From Chrysomallon squamiferum (Eukaryota; Mollusca; Gastropoda; Neomphalida; Peltospiridae), in NCBI GenBank assembly GCA_012295275.1, contig CM022675.1, forward strand, positions 3,035,536 through 3,095,535: a stretch of DNA of 60,000 nucleotides, given 5' to 3'. This document shows, piece by piece, positions 43,608-56,950 of the stretch (position 1 is the first letter of the stretch; each line of letters opens with the position of its first letter). Below the pieces are notes generated by a model that was given only the letters and a program-made list of their open reading frames with translations, had not been told where the DNA came from and did no database searches. Position numbers and translations under genes: made by a program.

Positions 43608-46600
43608 CTACTCTGCGTGTATTAAATAACGTCACATGGAATACAGCGTTTTATACATGTCATCAACATGGAGAACAGCTGTACAGTACGTCAGATATTA
43701 CATCACTGAGTGATGTCACAGCTGGATCTTACTGGATTGGAGCTAAAGTTCAGTACAGTTCATGGATGTGGACAGGTGATATAAATTATTATTTTGTTTT
43801 ACCGTGCAGTTACAATCACGAAACTTGATGAAATAAGCAGACCAAAAATTATGACTACTATGAATATTCAATTATATCAAATTTATATTACTATTTAATA
43901 CCTACCAGATAATTTGTATATTTAATAAATATATTTCCTAGTATTGTTTAACAATGTATATTTATTGTTGTTGCATAAGGTATAAAATACAAAACTATTA
44001 CAATAACTAAAGTGTATTTTATTAGACCATAGTACCAGTATTTCTCTCTCAGTGTTATAAACAGGCATCTAGTCATGTAATGTGAAATACATTATATCAG
44101 GTATGTCTAATTAACAAAGTCAATTAAGATATTTATATTTATGAAACAATTTTTTTTTTTTTTTTAACCCAAATATCTCTTACTTATTTGCATCTTTCAC
44201 ACAATCATTTTCCGTCTCTGTATTATTATTATTGTTGCTGTTGTTTTTATTATTATTAGTGCTGCAGCACAAATCATTGTTGTTGTTTTATTTGTTGAAT
44301 ATTAGTTAGGTGTAACATTATAGAGTTCATATTTGTCTTGAACATTCTTTTTGAAAGACAGAATATATTAATAAATATAATTAAATCCATAAAAGAAATG
44401 CACATAATACTATAAATGTTACTAGTTCTGGTATTTTAATTGTTTTAAAATTGATTATATTAAACAAATGAAGTTTGTTTTACAGCAGATAACACACCAC
44501 TGTTTGATTACGTTGGAGAAGTGAATGAATCAGAATCTGAACAGATTTATCAAATCAAATACTACAACCAGGCAAGCCGATGTTACTACAAATGTCAACA
44601 ACACAAAACTACTGCAAGTGTAATGTATGTTGGATTACAGGTTAGTATCATAGATTTATTTATGATTTATTTATTAAGCTTACATAACATGCACATGCAC
44701 CCACTCATAAAGCCTAGGAATACTTATTAAATATCTGAAAGAAATTATATATGGTTATAGTCACTAAAACAACAATCCTTACAGTTTAACAGGAAGTATT
44801 TTTTACATGAATACAGTTATATCATTGTGATTAACATGTTACCCTGTTTGGAATGGGAAACAAATTCTGTTGATGTGAAAGTGATAAGAAAGTATTTGTT
44901 TTTTATTTTGACAAGTCTTATGTTTAATATTGTAAATGTTTGTGTTACAGAGACAGAAATGTTACTGTTTTAACTCGAGAAGCTGGAATCAGATTTCACG
45001 TGGATCTGTTCAAACAGAAAATAAAACTGGTTGTTTGGGAAACTTCAAAGAAAACTGTGGAACTGAAAACACAATGAGTATTTATAAAACAGGTAAAATC
45101 TTGTACATGAATGTAGACTTTTTTATACTCATGTCTATCTGTGATACTGTGAGCAATCTTGAATTTTTCTAATTTTTTATTTATTTATTTTATTTAATTT
45201 TATTTCATTTATTATCTTTTTCATATTTTGTTTTTGTTTTCTTACTTCATTTTATTTTATTTGTTTTAATTTATTTACAGATTTGACAGTCAATTATGTT
45301 ATGTGGTTACTTCATGTTGATGGTGTTTGTGGCTACATTGAACAAAGTGTAAATACTTTTGTGAAAACAGATAAAAACTGTAACACACAAAGAGGATTTG
45401 TCTGTGACTGTGAGTCAATATTTCTGTTTCAGTATTGTTATTTTTCTGAGCTGTAAAAGAGAACACAAAGACAGTCATGAAATGTTACAAATTTTACAAA
45501 GCTCATTTAGAAGATATATATATATATATATATATAAAACCCTTTTATTCCTCTACTGGACTTCGTCATCAAAATCATCATCATCATCATTCCAGGTTCA
45601 CTTTTGTGGACAGACATGTACTTCTAATACTTCTGTCTTTGTCTTCAGAATTCCAAAATAATACAATATATGGTACTTTTGGAATGATGTAACTTTTAGT
45701 TTATTTACTTTATTATTATTATTAATTTGTTTGTTTGTAATTGTCATTTGTTTTAATTTTCTTATTGCATTACAGGTAGTGGAAATTACAACAATACTTC
45801 CTGTTATCATCATGATAAGACTCACAGCTGGTTTTCATCTAACTCAACTTGCTCTTTAACAAAACTAAATAAAAACAATGCTCAACTAATTAGTGAAAAA
45901 ATATGGGGTGGAGTACAGTACCGGATTGGACTAAAACGTGACAAACAAATAGTTTGGTTTGACAGTTTTTACAGTGAGTAATTGTAAAACTGATTCACTC
46001 TTAAATCAAAAACTTTTCTTCATTTTTATTTATGTTCTGATTCAGATGATTTACCTTTATATTTCAATTATTATTATTGTTGTTGTTGTTAGTTATTAAA
46101 TGTGGCTGTTTATTTATTTACTGACTTACTTGTTAACGATTTCTAGCGAATTTTGAAAGTATTTTTCTTTTTATTTGTTGAATTATATAAACAAAAAAGA
46201 TATATTGAATTTCAGATGAAACACTGAATTTAAAGATGACACAAAATGGTTGTGTTTTGCTGGAAAAATTTCCAGACGGCAAAACTTCATTTTCAGTTAC
46301 TAACTGTAGTGATGTCCACTCTGCCATTTGTATTAGGAGTAAGTATTATTTATTTATTTATTTTTTCTCCACACAGGAGATAAATACATGTACTTGGCAT
46401 CATCTTCTTCTACCACTCTAATTCATAATCTGCTAAATTTATTTATTTACGGGTGTGAAATATGTACGTTTATTCCATACCACCCTATTTTCAAATCAGA
46501 TTAGCATTGTTCATTAAGATAAATTGTGTATACATATATGAAATTAATTTAAATGTTCTCTAACAAGAATATTTTACTGTGACTGACAAAATAAATAAAT

Positions 46601-46726
46601 AAATAAAATTATAAAATAGGTGTTTTTTTAGATCATTTATTAATGCATTCATTCTGAAATATTTTGAAAATAAATTATGTAAAATGTTAAAATTTACTTT
46701 TCGGATAAGACTAAACATGTTAGAAA

Positions 46727-46757
<31 letters not shown>

Positions 46758-49175
46758 TGTGCCAAATTTGAAATAATTTTGCTTTGACCAAACAGTCTTT
46801 CGTATGCCTATCCTGTCTGGGAAAATAAATATAAACAATCTGTTGATAGGGTAATTCTGGATACCTGACATAAATAGTTAAATTGTGTGACCAGTACATG
46901 GTGCTTAAAACTTAACAGAACAAGAGTTTTAAATATATTACATACAGATATTAACACAAGACAAATACACAAAAAAAACAGTACAGCCTTTTGAGGACAG
47001 AACTATATTTCTATTAATAAATTACTTGTTTTACACACAAACAAACATTTGTGTAGTGTTCAGTTACTCCTCTACAGTTTAATTACAGGTTCAGATCTTA
47101 AAATACCATTCTAAAATGAGTTTTCATTTACAAAATAAATAAATAGTTTCTATTTGACATTTAGTTTTGATGTATTATTTTTATTATTGACATTTACAAG
47201 CATCAGTTGTAACAGTTTAACTTTTTATAGCAAGTTATTACTTCATTAGTAAATGTTTTAAAGTAAATTGACACAGATTCACCTATCACTATAATTATAT
47301 AAATATAATTTGTTCATATATTTTTCACATTGGTAGACATTTTAGAGATGGCTTGATTACATGTGTGATTTTATTGACTGATGCTGCTTTGTGATTTTAA
47401 CCCAACTCAGCTATTTATTATTGTTGATTTATAATTGTTATTTTATAGTCAGAATTGTTTTCATGTTGCTTGACTGTTTATATTTTACAGGTTTCACTTT
47501 CGACACTTCCACTCTGACTGACAAATTTACAACTCAGACAGGTGAGTGAATCTGAAATAATGTTGTTTGTTTGCTTGTTTCTTTATTTATTTGCTAGTTT
47601 AGTATTAATTTATTTGTTTATTTGTTTGTGTATTTATTAGTTTTTTTGTTGGTTTGTCTTTATTTATTTATTTATTTGTTTGTTTTATTACTTGTCTGTT
47701 ATTTATTTGATGTTTATGTTGCTTTTTATTAAACAACAACATTAACTACATATATATATATAAAAACTGTTAGACAGTAAAAGCAGTTTTTGTCTTGTTT
47801 ATGTTCAAAACTTTTGTTTTACGTGTTTTATAGATTTTTCATCAACTCAAGTTCAGATCACCTCCAAAACTAACAATTAATTCAGTTAAAATGTAAATAA
47901 TATGAATATCTGTGTGACAAAATTTGGGGGACAAGTGAAGGGATGATAGTTTTGCAATTAATTAATTAATTTTTATAATTATTTAAAAAAAATTATTTGT
48001 TTGTTTGTTTGTTTATTGATTTATTGTTATTGTTTTTATTTCATTTATTGTTTTGTTACCAGTAGATATTTTTCAGATTATAAGAATATTTTTTTCTTTG
48101 ATGTAAATTAGATGTAACCTTTTTGTTACAGATCAAAGTTCAACTGGAAGCACAAAAACGGTTTTAAGTAAAACAAAATCATCAAATTCAGGTAACTTTG
48201 TGAATGTATCATTGTTACATTTAATATTATTATATCATGGTGAAAAAAATAAAATATTTATCATTATATGTATATATAAACAGTTAACATGACCAATATT
48301 TGTGTATACAAACACCCTACACACACACACACACAGAGACACACACACACATTAAACACACATTAAACAGAGCTTGTATAGAAGTATTTCTCATTATTAC
48401 CAGTGAATACAAAAATCACTAATTGTTTATCAAAAACTTCTGTAGTGTTCACGTTCTTTTCCTTGGAAACATGCAGGTTAGCAAACATTTGTTATTAATG
48501 GACAATACTTGATTTTATTTTTGATGCATTTTATAAATTTATATTTTTGCAGATGTTGCTGTTGGTGTTTCAGTAACTGTGGTTATACTTTTAGTAGCAT
48601 GTGCAATTGTTTCTCTTGTTTATATGAAAAGGTAAATACAGTTACCATTCTTGATTGATAACTTTATATTTCTGTAATGTTTGATTTCATAATTTATTTA
48701 ATATATATAACAAACAAAGAAATAGTAATAATAATAATAATAGTAGTCGTAGTAATAACATTATTAATAATAACATAATATAATAAAATTAAGTATTATT
48801 ATTATCATCAGCATTATTATCATTATTGATTGTCATTATCTTTTTAATTGTTATTTTATTTTGCTTATTTCATGTTAATTCATTGCTTTTTCTAAAAAAT
48901 AATATTAAAAATTTATATTTTGGTTTCTAAATCAGTTTTTTTCTTATTGCAGGAAAAATATTTTTTGCTTTCACCAAAAGTCAGCAGACATTGCTCACAA
49001 CAGCAGCAACAACTCAGAGACTACGACAACAGTAACAGAAACTGAGAACAGTGCAATCAGTGACTCAAATTATGAGCGACTCAACACAACCCAAAGTTCT
49101 CAAAATGAGTACATGAACGTGCCACGTGAAACAGAACATGTTTACTGTGTAATGCGCTCAAACGCTGAAGATTAA
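43608..49175 (+). CDS. Gene F: CTLD/WSC ectodomain, membrane span and tail; no signal exon
   Basis: Exons: 43608-43775 (CTLD1 N-half), 44486-44640 and 44951-45092 (WSC), 45281-45409 (CTLD1 C-half), 45776-45973 and 46216-46338 (CTLD2), 47491-47541 (stalk 1), 48132-48191 (stalk 3), 48553-48631 (transmembrane), 48953-49175 (tail). The second stalk exon (from 47834) has a one-base insertion leading to TAA and has lost its donor (GGTAAA to GTTAAA). It can be skipped without changing frame. CTLD2 has TGG to CGG at 45922-45924, giving YRIGL in place of the core YWIGL. The tail keeps SNYERL, EYMNV and VYCVM. With no signal peptide or promoter in its 5' flank, F is probably the 3' part of a transcript starting at gene E. 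Confidence 0.75.
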
Positions 49176-49220
49176 AACAAATAAACTTTGACTGAGTGAA
49201 ATACTCGATCTGCTAGTTAA

Positions 49221-49226
49221 AATAAA
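49221..49226 (+). terminator. Poly(A) signal of gene F
   Basis: AATAAA about 45 bases after the stop, as in A, D and H. A closer AATAAA is at 49180-49185. Confidence 0.5.
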
Positions 49227-50232
49227 ACTTTTACATGTGTACTGCACTAACATTTTTATTTTTATTTTTATTTTTTATTTTTTTATTATCATATTCAGGA
49301 AAATACTAAAACACAGATTAATCAGATTAACTTAATATTTATAATAGTAATAATAATAATAATAACAATTATAGCTGACTTTAATTTGATAATTATGATA
49401 ATTATTTAATTTGTAATTAGTTATTAGTTATTTGTAATAATAACATACAAATATTCAAACATCTCTGCATGCACATTTATTTATATATATATTTCTGTGT
49501 ATACCTGTATGGGCACATATATATGCCTTACCTATCTCTCTATCTGTCTGTCTCAGTACATAAATATACACACATTTACCTGTGACACCTGATAACTGAT
49601 AGATATTTCACTAATTAACTGCAAGCTATTAATTATTCACAAAAATTCAAAACACACATCTACTCTTCACAGTTAAAATAATCACCAGAAAATTGATATA
49701 ATAATGATCTGTTCTCCTTTGAGATTTATTTTACTAATATTTTGAGAAATGTGGAGTGTGTTAAAAATTAAAGAGATGTCAATAAAAAATAAAATTATGA
49801 AAATGCAGTCATATGTCTGTATATATGTACATGTATACAAACATAAAAATATACACATATATACATATATGCAAAGGCACACATTTATACATACACACAC
49901 ACACACAAACACAAACAGATAAACAGATGTACGTGTCTCTCTGTGCAAGTGAAGGAATGTAAAACAAATGTATTTTTTCGTTAAATTTGTGCAATTCAGA
50001 GCTGAACACACACAAATCTTTTCCTGTTCCAGCCAATACCCCATGAATGGTTTTTCTATGAGAGTGTATAAATCTTAATAATAAACAAAAATAGCCCATG
50101 TAGTAACATCAGTTTTCCATATTTTTATGATTCTTAACCATTGTATGTCACCTTGTAATTAATTATATTTTACAAATTAATACATTTCTTCTTCCTATGA
50201 AATCACAAAAGAACACAGAATTATTAACATAA

Positions 50233-50800
50233 TCAACCTCTCACAGAATCAAGGTGGTTATAATTATCACTGGTGTAGTCAACATTTCTCAAATCCATGT
50301 CAGCTATGTTGTAGTCATCTTCAGTCACTGCAGCAATGTGGTTGTACGTCTCATCATAAGAAGATTTCATCTTTGGTGTTGTTGTATCGTAATCACCTTC
50401 CGTGATGTCTCCGATGTGGTTGTATGTTTTGTCATGAGTAGACATGCACTTTGGTTTTGAGTCAGCTGTATCATAATCACCTTCAACGTTGCTGTTAGTT
50501 TGGTTGAGGTTGCTATTCTGACTGTCAGTTGATTTGTTCTTCATCTTCTTGTTTATTTGACTGTAGACATCAGAACTGGATTTAACTTGATTGCTGTCTT
50601 GTAGGACGTTGTAGTCATCATCAATATCTTTGTTGTAGCTGTTATTTGTTTGAATATTCTCTGCATTCAGATCAGATGCCAGTTTGTAGTCACTGAAGTG
50701 TGGCTTGGTTGCCATGGTAACATCTGTTAGAGTTTCAAACTCGTAATTTGAATCTGGTTTGATCTCATCGTAATCTGACAAGTTTTGCTGATTCACAGAT
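50233..50800 (-). pseudogene. Gene G: remnant with only the multi-tyrosine tail exon
   Basis: About 188 open codons homologous to the tails of B, C and I, with SDYDEI, DDDYNVL, DVYSQI, two YNHI and DNYNHL. Upstream on the minus strand the usual transmembrane exon and its introns are absent. The tail lies within about 30 bases of a stalk-exon remnant (roughly 50810-50890, containing VTSSKF- and FESSA-like codons followed by TGA). Further upstream comes minus-gene intron sequence, then the N gap at 51345. The ectodomain exons are not in the window. An ATG in ACCATGG context remains inside the tail ORF. Confidence 0.7.
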
Positions 50801-51344
50801 CTGATTCAATGGTTTAATCGAGTCAGGCAGATGACTCGAACATTTTGTTTTCTTCTTTTGAAGTTGTTGTTTTGGAACTTGGAACTAACACATTTCAATT
50901 AGATAAAGTCAAATGTTTTAACAAGTTGTTAAGAAATATGACGTACATTTTCAGATCAGACCTTGATCTGAATATAAACCAAAAACACATTTCTTAGATT
51001 ATCTGTTTTAACTTCATGGAAATATTGTAAATCATCACTTTCTTAGATTATATGCCATTTTCATCATCAGAATTGTTTTTCATCAGTTATTACAAAATAT
51101 AATTGTTTTATAAATAGTCAGGAAAATCCCGAGCAACAAACAAACCTATCTATCTGTATATCTATGATCTGTATCTGTATGTGTGTATGTATGTATTTTG
51201 TATCCACCGTCTGTCCATCCATCGATATTTATTTAAAAAAAAATTAATACAGAATTATCCTTAGATTAAAAAATACATTAATGAAAATTACTAAAAGAAA
51301 CAACCAACAATTAAAAGTCTAATATCCTGTAGGTGATGATAAAA

Positions 51345-51544
51345 NNNNNNNNNNNNNNNNNNNNNNNNNNNNNNNNNNNNNNNNNNNNNNNNNNNNNNNN
51401 NNNNNNNNNNNNNNNNNNNNNNNNNNNNNNNNNNNNNNNNNNNNNNNNNNNNNNNNNNNNNNNNNNNNNNNNNNNNNNNNNNNNNNNNNNNNNNNNNNNN
51501 NNNNNNNNNNNNNNNNNNNNNNNNNNNNNNNNNNNNNNNNNNNN
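51345..51544. other. Assembly gap, 200 N
   Basis: Exactly 200 N, probably a placeholder length. To the left is intron sequence of a minus-strand gene (compare 8345-8375 in B). To the right is stalk/transmembrane intron sequence of a plus-strand gene (compare about 43408-43480 before F). The gap therefore joins two genes of opposite orientation, each cut mid-gene. Confidence 0.95.
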
Positions 51545-51652
51545 AGTGAACACATATTCTTTTCTACAGAGATATTAGCAAATGTTTCTTATTTACTAAT
51601 AATACTTTAACTTTGTTCTTGTATTTTATAACTTTATATTTCTTTTTTGCAG

Positions 51653-51677
51653 TTGTCTCTGTTGTTTCATTTAAAAG
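51653..51677 (+). pseudogene. Shortened transmembrane-exon remnant 5' of gene H
   Basis: A 25-nt remnant after a TTTTTTGCAG acceptor reads VSVVSFKR in phase. It is the same length as the remnant before F and lies the same distance from the next CTLD1 exon. Its donor is lost (GTAAAT to ATAAGT). It belongs to a gene whose ectodomain falls in or beyond the gap. Confidence 0.65.
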
Positions 51678-51733
51678 ATAAGTAGAGTTACTGTTCTTCA
51701 TTTTGTAAGTAAATATATTGTGTTTTATTACAG

Positions 51734-54402
51734 CTACTCTGCATGTATTAAATGACGTCACATGGGACACAGCGTTTTATACATGTCATCAACATGGAGA
51801 ACAACTGTACAGTACGTCAGATATTACATCACTGAGTGACGTCACAGCAGGATCTTACTGGATTGGAGCTAAAGTTCAGTACAGTTCATGGATGTGGACA
51901 GGTGATATAAATTAATAGTTTATTTTATCGAGTAATGACATTCACAGAACTTAAAGGAATATACACAGCAAAAGTTATGACTAATGTGAACGTACAGTTA
52001 AATCAGATTTATATTACTATTTAATATGGACCAGATAATTTGTATATTTAAGAAATATATTTCCTAGTATTGTTTAACAATGTGTATTTATTGTTTTTGC
52101 ATAAAGTATAAAATAAAAAACTATTACAATAACTAAAGTATATTTTATTAGACCATAGTACCAGTATTTCTTTCTCAGTACAAACAGGCAGCTAGGTAGT
52201 ATCTAGGCATGTGATTTATAAACATTACATTATGTATGTCTAATTAATGAAGCTAATTCAAATATTTTTATTATATTTGTGACAATTCTTTCTTTTTAAA
52301 CCAAATATCTCTTATTTATTTATATCATTTACACACTCATTTTCTCTCTGTATTATTAGTTGTTGTTGATTTTGTTATTATTATTACTATTACTGTTATT
52401 GTTGTTGTTGTTGTTATTGCAGCAGCACAAATTATTGTTGTTTTATTTGTTTTATATTTGTTCAGCATGTGTGTAATTTTTAACATTTAAATTCATATTT
52501 ATACTGAACATTATTTCTGAAAAGCTGAATTTATCAACAAATATAGTTAAATCCAGAAAAGAAATGCACATAAATGTTACTATTTCTTATATTTTACCTT
52601 CAGAACTGATTTCATTGAACAAATTGTTTGTTTTATAGCGGATAACACACCACTGTTTGATTATGTTGGAGAAGTGAATGAATCACAGTCTGTACAGTTT
52701 TATCAAATCAAATACTACAACCAGGCAAGCCGATGTTTCTATGAATGTCAACAACACAAAACTATTGCAAATGTACTGTGTGTTGGATTGCAAGTAAGCA
52801 AGAGAGATTTATTTATTAAGCTTACATAAAAGTAGGTTTTAACCAACATGCACTGGAACATAAGCTTACATAAAATGGACACATACAAACACACATGCAT
52901 ATACACAAACACTCATGCTTGCATACAAACATAGATATATACAGACTTAAGTGTATTTGTATGCATATATATATTTACATGTGTAAGTGTGTGTGTATTT
53001 AGGTGCAAACATGCATGCACATGTGAATGCACACTTACATACACAAAAAATGATACATAAATACATCGAAACATAAATACATGCATACATCCACAAACAT
53101 AAAATGTTGTTGGTTTGGGTTTTTTTATTTTATTTACATACACTTTGTTTTTTTGTATGTTAATGAGTCAAATGACAATATTCATTATATAATGAAGTAT
53201 TATAATCTAATATAAAAATAAATATATTGTTTTAGAGCTTAGAAGGCTTATAAACTACTTCAAAATGATTTTAAATCATCTACATTTCAATATTTCATAA
53301 TGCTAAAAAAAAAGTATATCTCATTGTTGCCACTCAAAGAGCTTTCTTTACAGTTTAGCAGCAAGATATTTTTTTACATGAACACAGTTATATTACACAT
53401 TTATCTCTTGTGAAAGTGGTAAGAAATTATTTCTAAAAAGTTGTTTCTAATATTATAAATGTTTGTATTACAGAGAGAAAAATGTTACTGTTTTAACCAG
53501 AGAAGCTGCTATCAACTTCAAAATGGACATGTTGAAACAGAAAATAAAACTGGTTGTTTGGGGAACTTCAAAGAAAACTGTGGAACTGAAAACACAATGA
53601 GTGTTTATAAAACAGGTAAAATCTTGTTTACATCTGTAGATTTTTGTACTCTTCTCCTTCTCTGATATGTTTGTTTTTTATTTATTTATTTATTTATTTA
53701 GCAGAGTTTTTTGGTTTGCTTAATGACACATTAAGTTTGTTGGTGATCCTGTTGCCATAGTAACTCAAAATTCCCAATTTTGTTACATCTTTCCATGTGT
53801 ACTTAATTAAAAAATGAGATTTCTTATATTTTTATTCCTGGTATCATTTCTAAAGCTCAAGTGTAAAAAGAAAAGACCACTAATACATGAATTTTTATTT
53901 TATTCTTGTATTTCATAACCAGCAAAAAGAAGAAAAAAAAATTGTTTAAACAATAACAAAAATATATTTATTTATTTCATTTCATTTCATTTCATATTTT
54001 TATTATCTTTATTATATTTAGTTTTTGTTTACTTACTTCATTTTATTTTATTTTATTTGTTTTAATTTATTTACAGATTTGACAATCAGTTATGTTACAT
54101 GGTTACTTGATGTTGATGGTGTTTGTGGCTACATTGAACAAAGTGGAAATATTTTTGTGAAAACAGATAAAAACTGTAACACACAGAGAGGATTTATCTG
54201 TAACTGTGAGTTAATATTTCTGTTTCTGTTTCTGTTATTTTTTTAAGTTGTAAAAGAGAACACAAAGACAGTCATGAAATGTTACATTTTTCTTTTCCGT
54301 TATTCACTATATTTAGAAAACTCATTGTATAGTCTTCAAAGTTCCAAAATATTACAATATGTGGTACTTTTGGAATGATGTTGCTTTTAGTTTATTTAGC
54401 TG

Positions 54403-54444
<42 letters not shown>

Positions 54445-56912
54445 TTGTTTCTTTGTAATTGTCATTTATTTTAGTCTTTATTGTTTATTTGTTTTATTAT
54501 TTATTACAGGTACTGGAAATTACAACAATGCTTCATGTTATCATCATCACATGACTCACAGCTGGTTTTCATCTAACTCAACTTGCTCATTAACAAAACT
54601 AACTAAAAACAATGCTGAATTAATTAGAATAAAATTGAGGGGTGGAGTACAGTACTGGATTGGACTAAAACGTGACAAACAAATAGTTTGGTTTGACAGT
54701 TTTTACAGTGAGTTATTGTAAAACTGATTAACTCTTAAATCAAAAACTTTTCTTAATTTTTATTTATCTTCTCCTTTTCCAGTCTTTGTTTCTTTTCATT
54801 TATTCTAATTTGATTCTTCATACGTTTTTATTTCAGTCATTATTATTACAAATGTGGCTGATCATTGACTTACTTATTTACTTATTCTAGGGAATTTAAA
54901 CAGTATTCTTTTCTTATCACTAATTAAATAAACCAAAAGATATTTTGAATTTCAGATGAAACACTGAACATAAACATTACACAAAATGGCTGTGTATTGC
55001 TAGAAAAATTTCCAAATGGCAAAACTCCATTTTCACTTAGTAACTGTAGAGATGTGCACTCTGCTATTTGTATTAGTAGTAAGTATTATTTATTTATTTG
55101 TTCATTTATTTTTGTGATTTATTAATGCATTCATCCATTCATTTATTCTGAAATATTTTGAAAATATATTAAGTCAGATGTAAAATGTTAAAATTTGGTT
55201 TTCTGACAAGACTAAACATGTTAGAAATATTTTTATTTTTATTTATTTATTTCTTCTTCTTCTTATGATTATTATTATTATTATTTGTGCCAAATTCAAA
55301 ATGATTTTGCTTTGAAAGTCTGTATGTTCCTATCCTGTCTGAGGAGATACATATAACATTTTTATGTAATCACAAATTTGCCCCTGTCTTGTGGAGAACT
55401 AACACAGGTAGCTAAATTGTGTTCTAGTGCATGGTGGTAAAATCTTAACAGAACAAGAAAACCTAATTTTAAATATATACACACAAGATACATACATTTA
55501 TCTTGCAGCCAGTGGTAAGATAACAAAAAATATAGCTTTTTGGGGACTGAACTACATTTATATCAATATTTTACTTGTTTCACACACAAACACAATTTAT
55601 ATATTGTTAGGAGTTACTCCCTTAGTGTTTAGTTACTGGTTTAGATCTTAAAAGGCCAATCTAAAATCAGTTTTCATTTACAAAATAAATATTTTGTTTC
55701 TATTTAGTTTTGATGTATAATTTTTGTGTCTGAAGTTTCCAAACATCAACTGTAACACTTTATCTCTCATCAGTGAAGGCAAACAGTTAGTTCATTAGAG
55801 ACTTCAGTAGCTATTTGAAAGTAAATTGACATAGATTCTTTACATCTTTATAGACTGATGCAGTGTTATATTCTTCACATTGGTAGACATTTAACCTATT
55901 TATTACTATAATTTTGTAGATTGTACTTTTCATGTTGGTTGATTATTTAAATACGGTTGACATATCCATGCAGTTTTATAAACTAATTAAATATTATATA
56001 TTTTCAGCAAGATTTAATTATAGTTGACTTCTGAGTTAATTTTATAGTTGGTTGAATGGTTAACTGCAGTTGATGGTGTAACTAAGTTTAAATATTTTAC
56101 AGATTTCAGTTTTCAGACTTTCACACAGACACACAGATTTGTGGATCTGAAATAGGGTTATCTGTTCGCTTGTTTATTATTAATTTATTGGTTTCTTTGT
56201 TTATGTATTTATTAGTTTGTTGGTTGATTTGTCTGTTTTTATCTTTTTATTTGTTTGTTTTGTTGCTTGTTTATTTTATTACTTATTTGTTATCTGTTTT
56301 ATGTTTATATTGTTCTTATTAAACAACAACATTAACTAATATATATATATTTAAACTGACAGATAGTAAAACAATTTTTTGTGTTGTTAATCTTCAAGAC
56401 TTTTGTTTTACTTGTTTTATAGATTTTTTGTCAACTCAAGTTCTGATCACCTCCAAAACAACAGTTAATTCAGGTAAAATGTAAATAATATGAATATCTG
56501 TGTGACAAAATTTGGGGGACAAGTGAAGGGATGATAGTTTCGCAATTAATTAATTAATTTTTATAATTACTTAAAAAATGTATTTGTTTGTTTGTTTGTT
56601 TGTTTATTGATTTTTTTTTATTTATCATTGTTTTTATTTCATTTTCTGTTTTGTTCCCAGTAGATATTTTTCAGATTATAACAATCTTTTTCTCAGATGT
56701 AAATTAGATATAACCTTTTTGTTACAGATCAAAGTTCAACTGGAAGCACAAAAAAAGTTTTAAGTAAAACAAAATCATCAAAATCAGGTAACTTTGTGAA
56801 TGTATCATTGTTACATTTAATGTTATTATTTAAATGTGAAAATAAACAAATATATATATCATTATATGTATATATAAACAGTTAAAATGACCAGTACTTG
56901 TGTATACAAACA

Positions 56913-56950
<38 letters not shown>

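Noticed and set aside
50254-50460. Plus-strand ORF (also at 15670-15876) antisense to the tail exons
   Set aside because: It is a shadow of the minus-strand tail ORF, produced by its repeated GAT/GTT codons; it has no features of its own.
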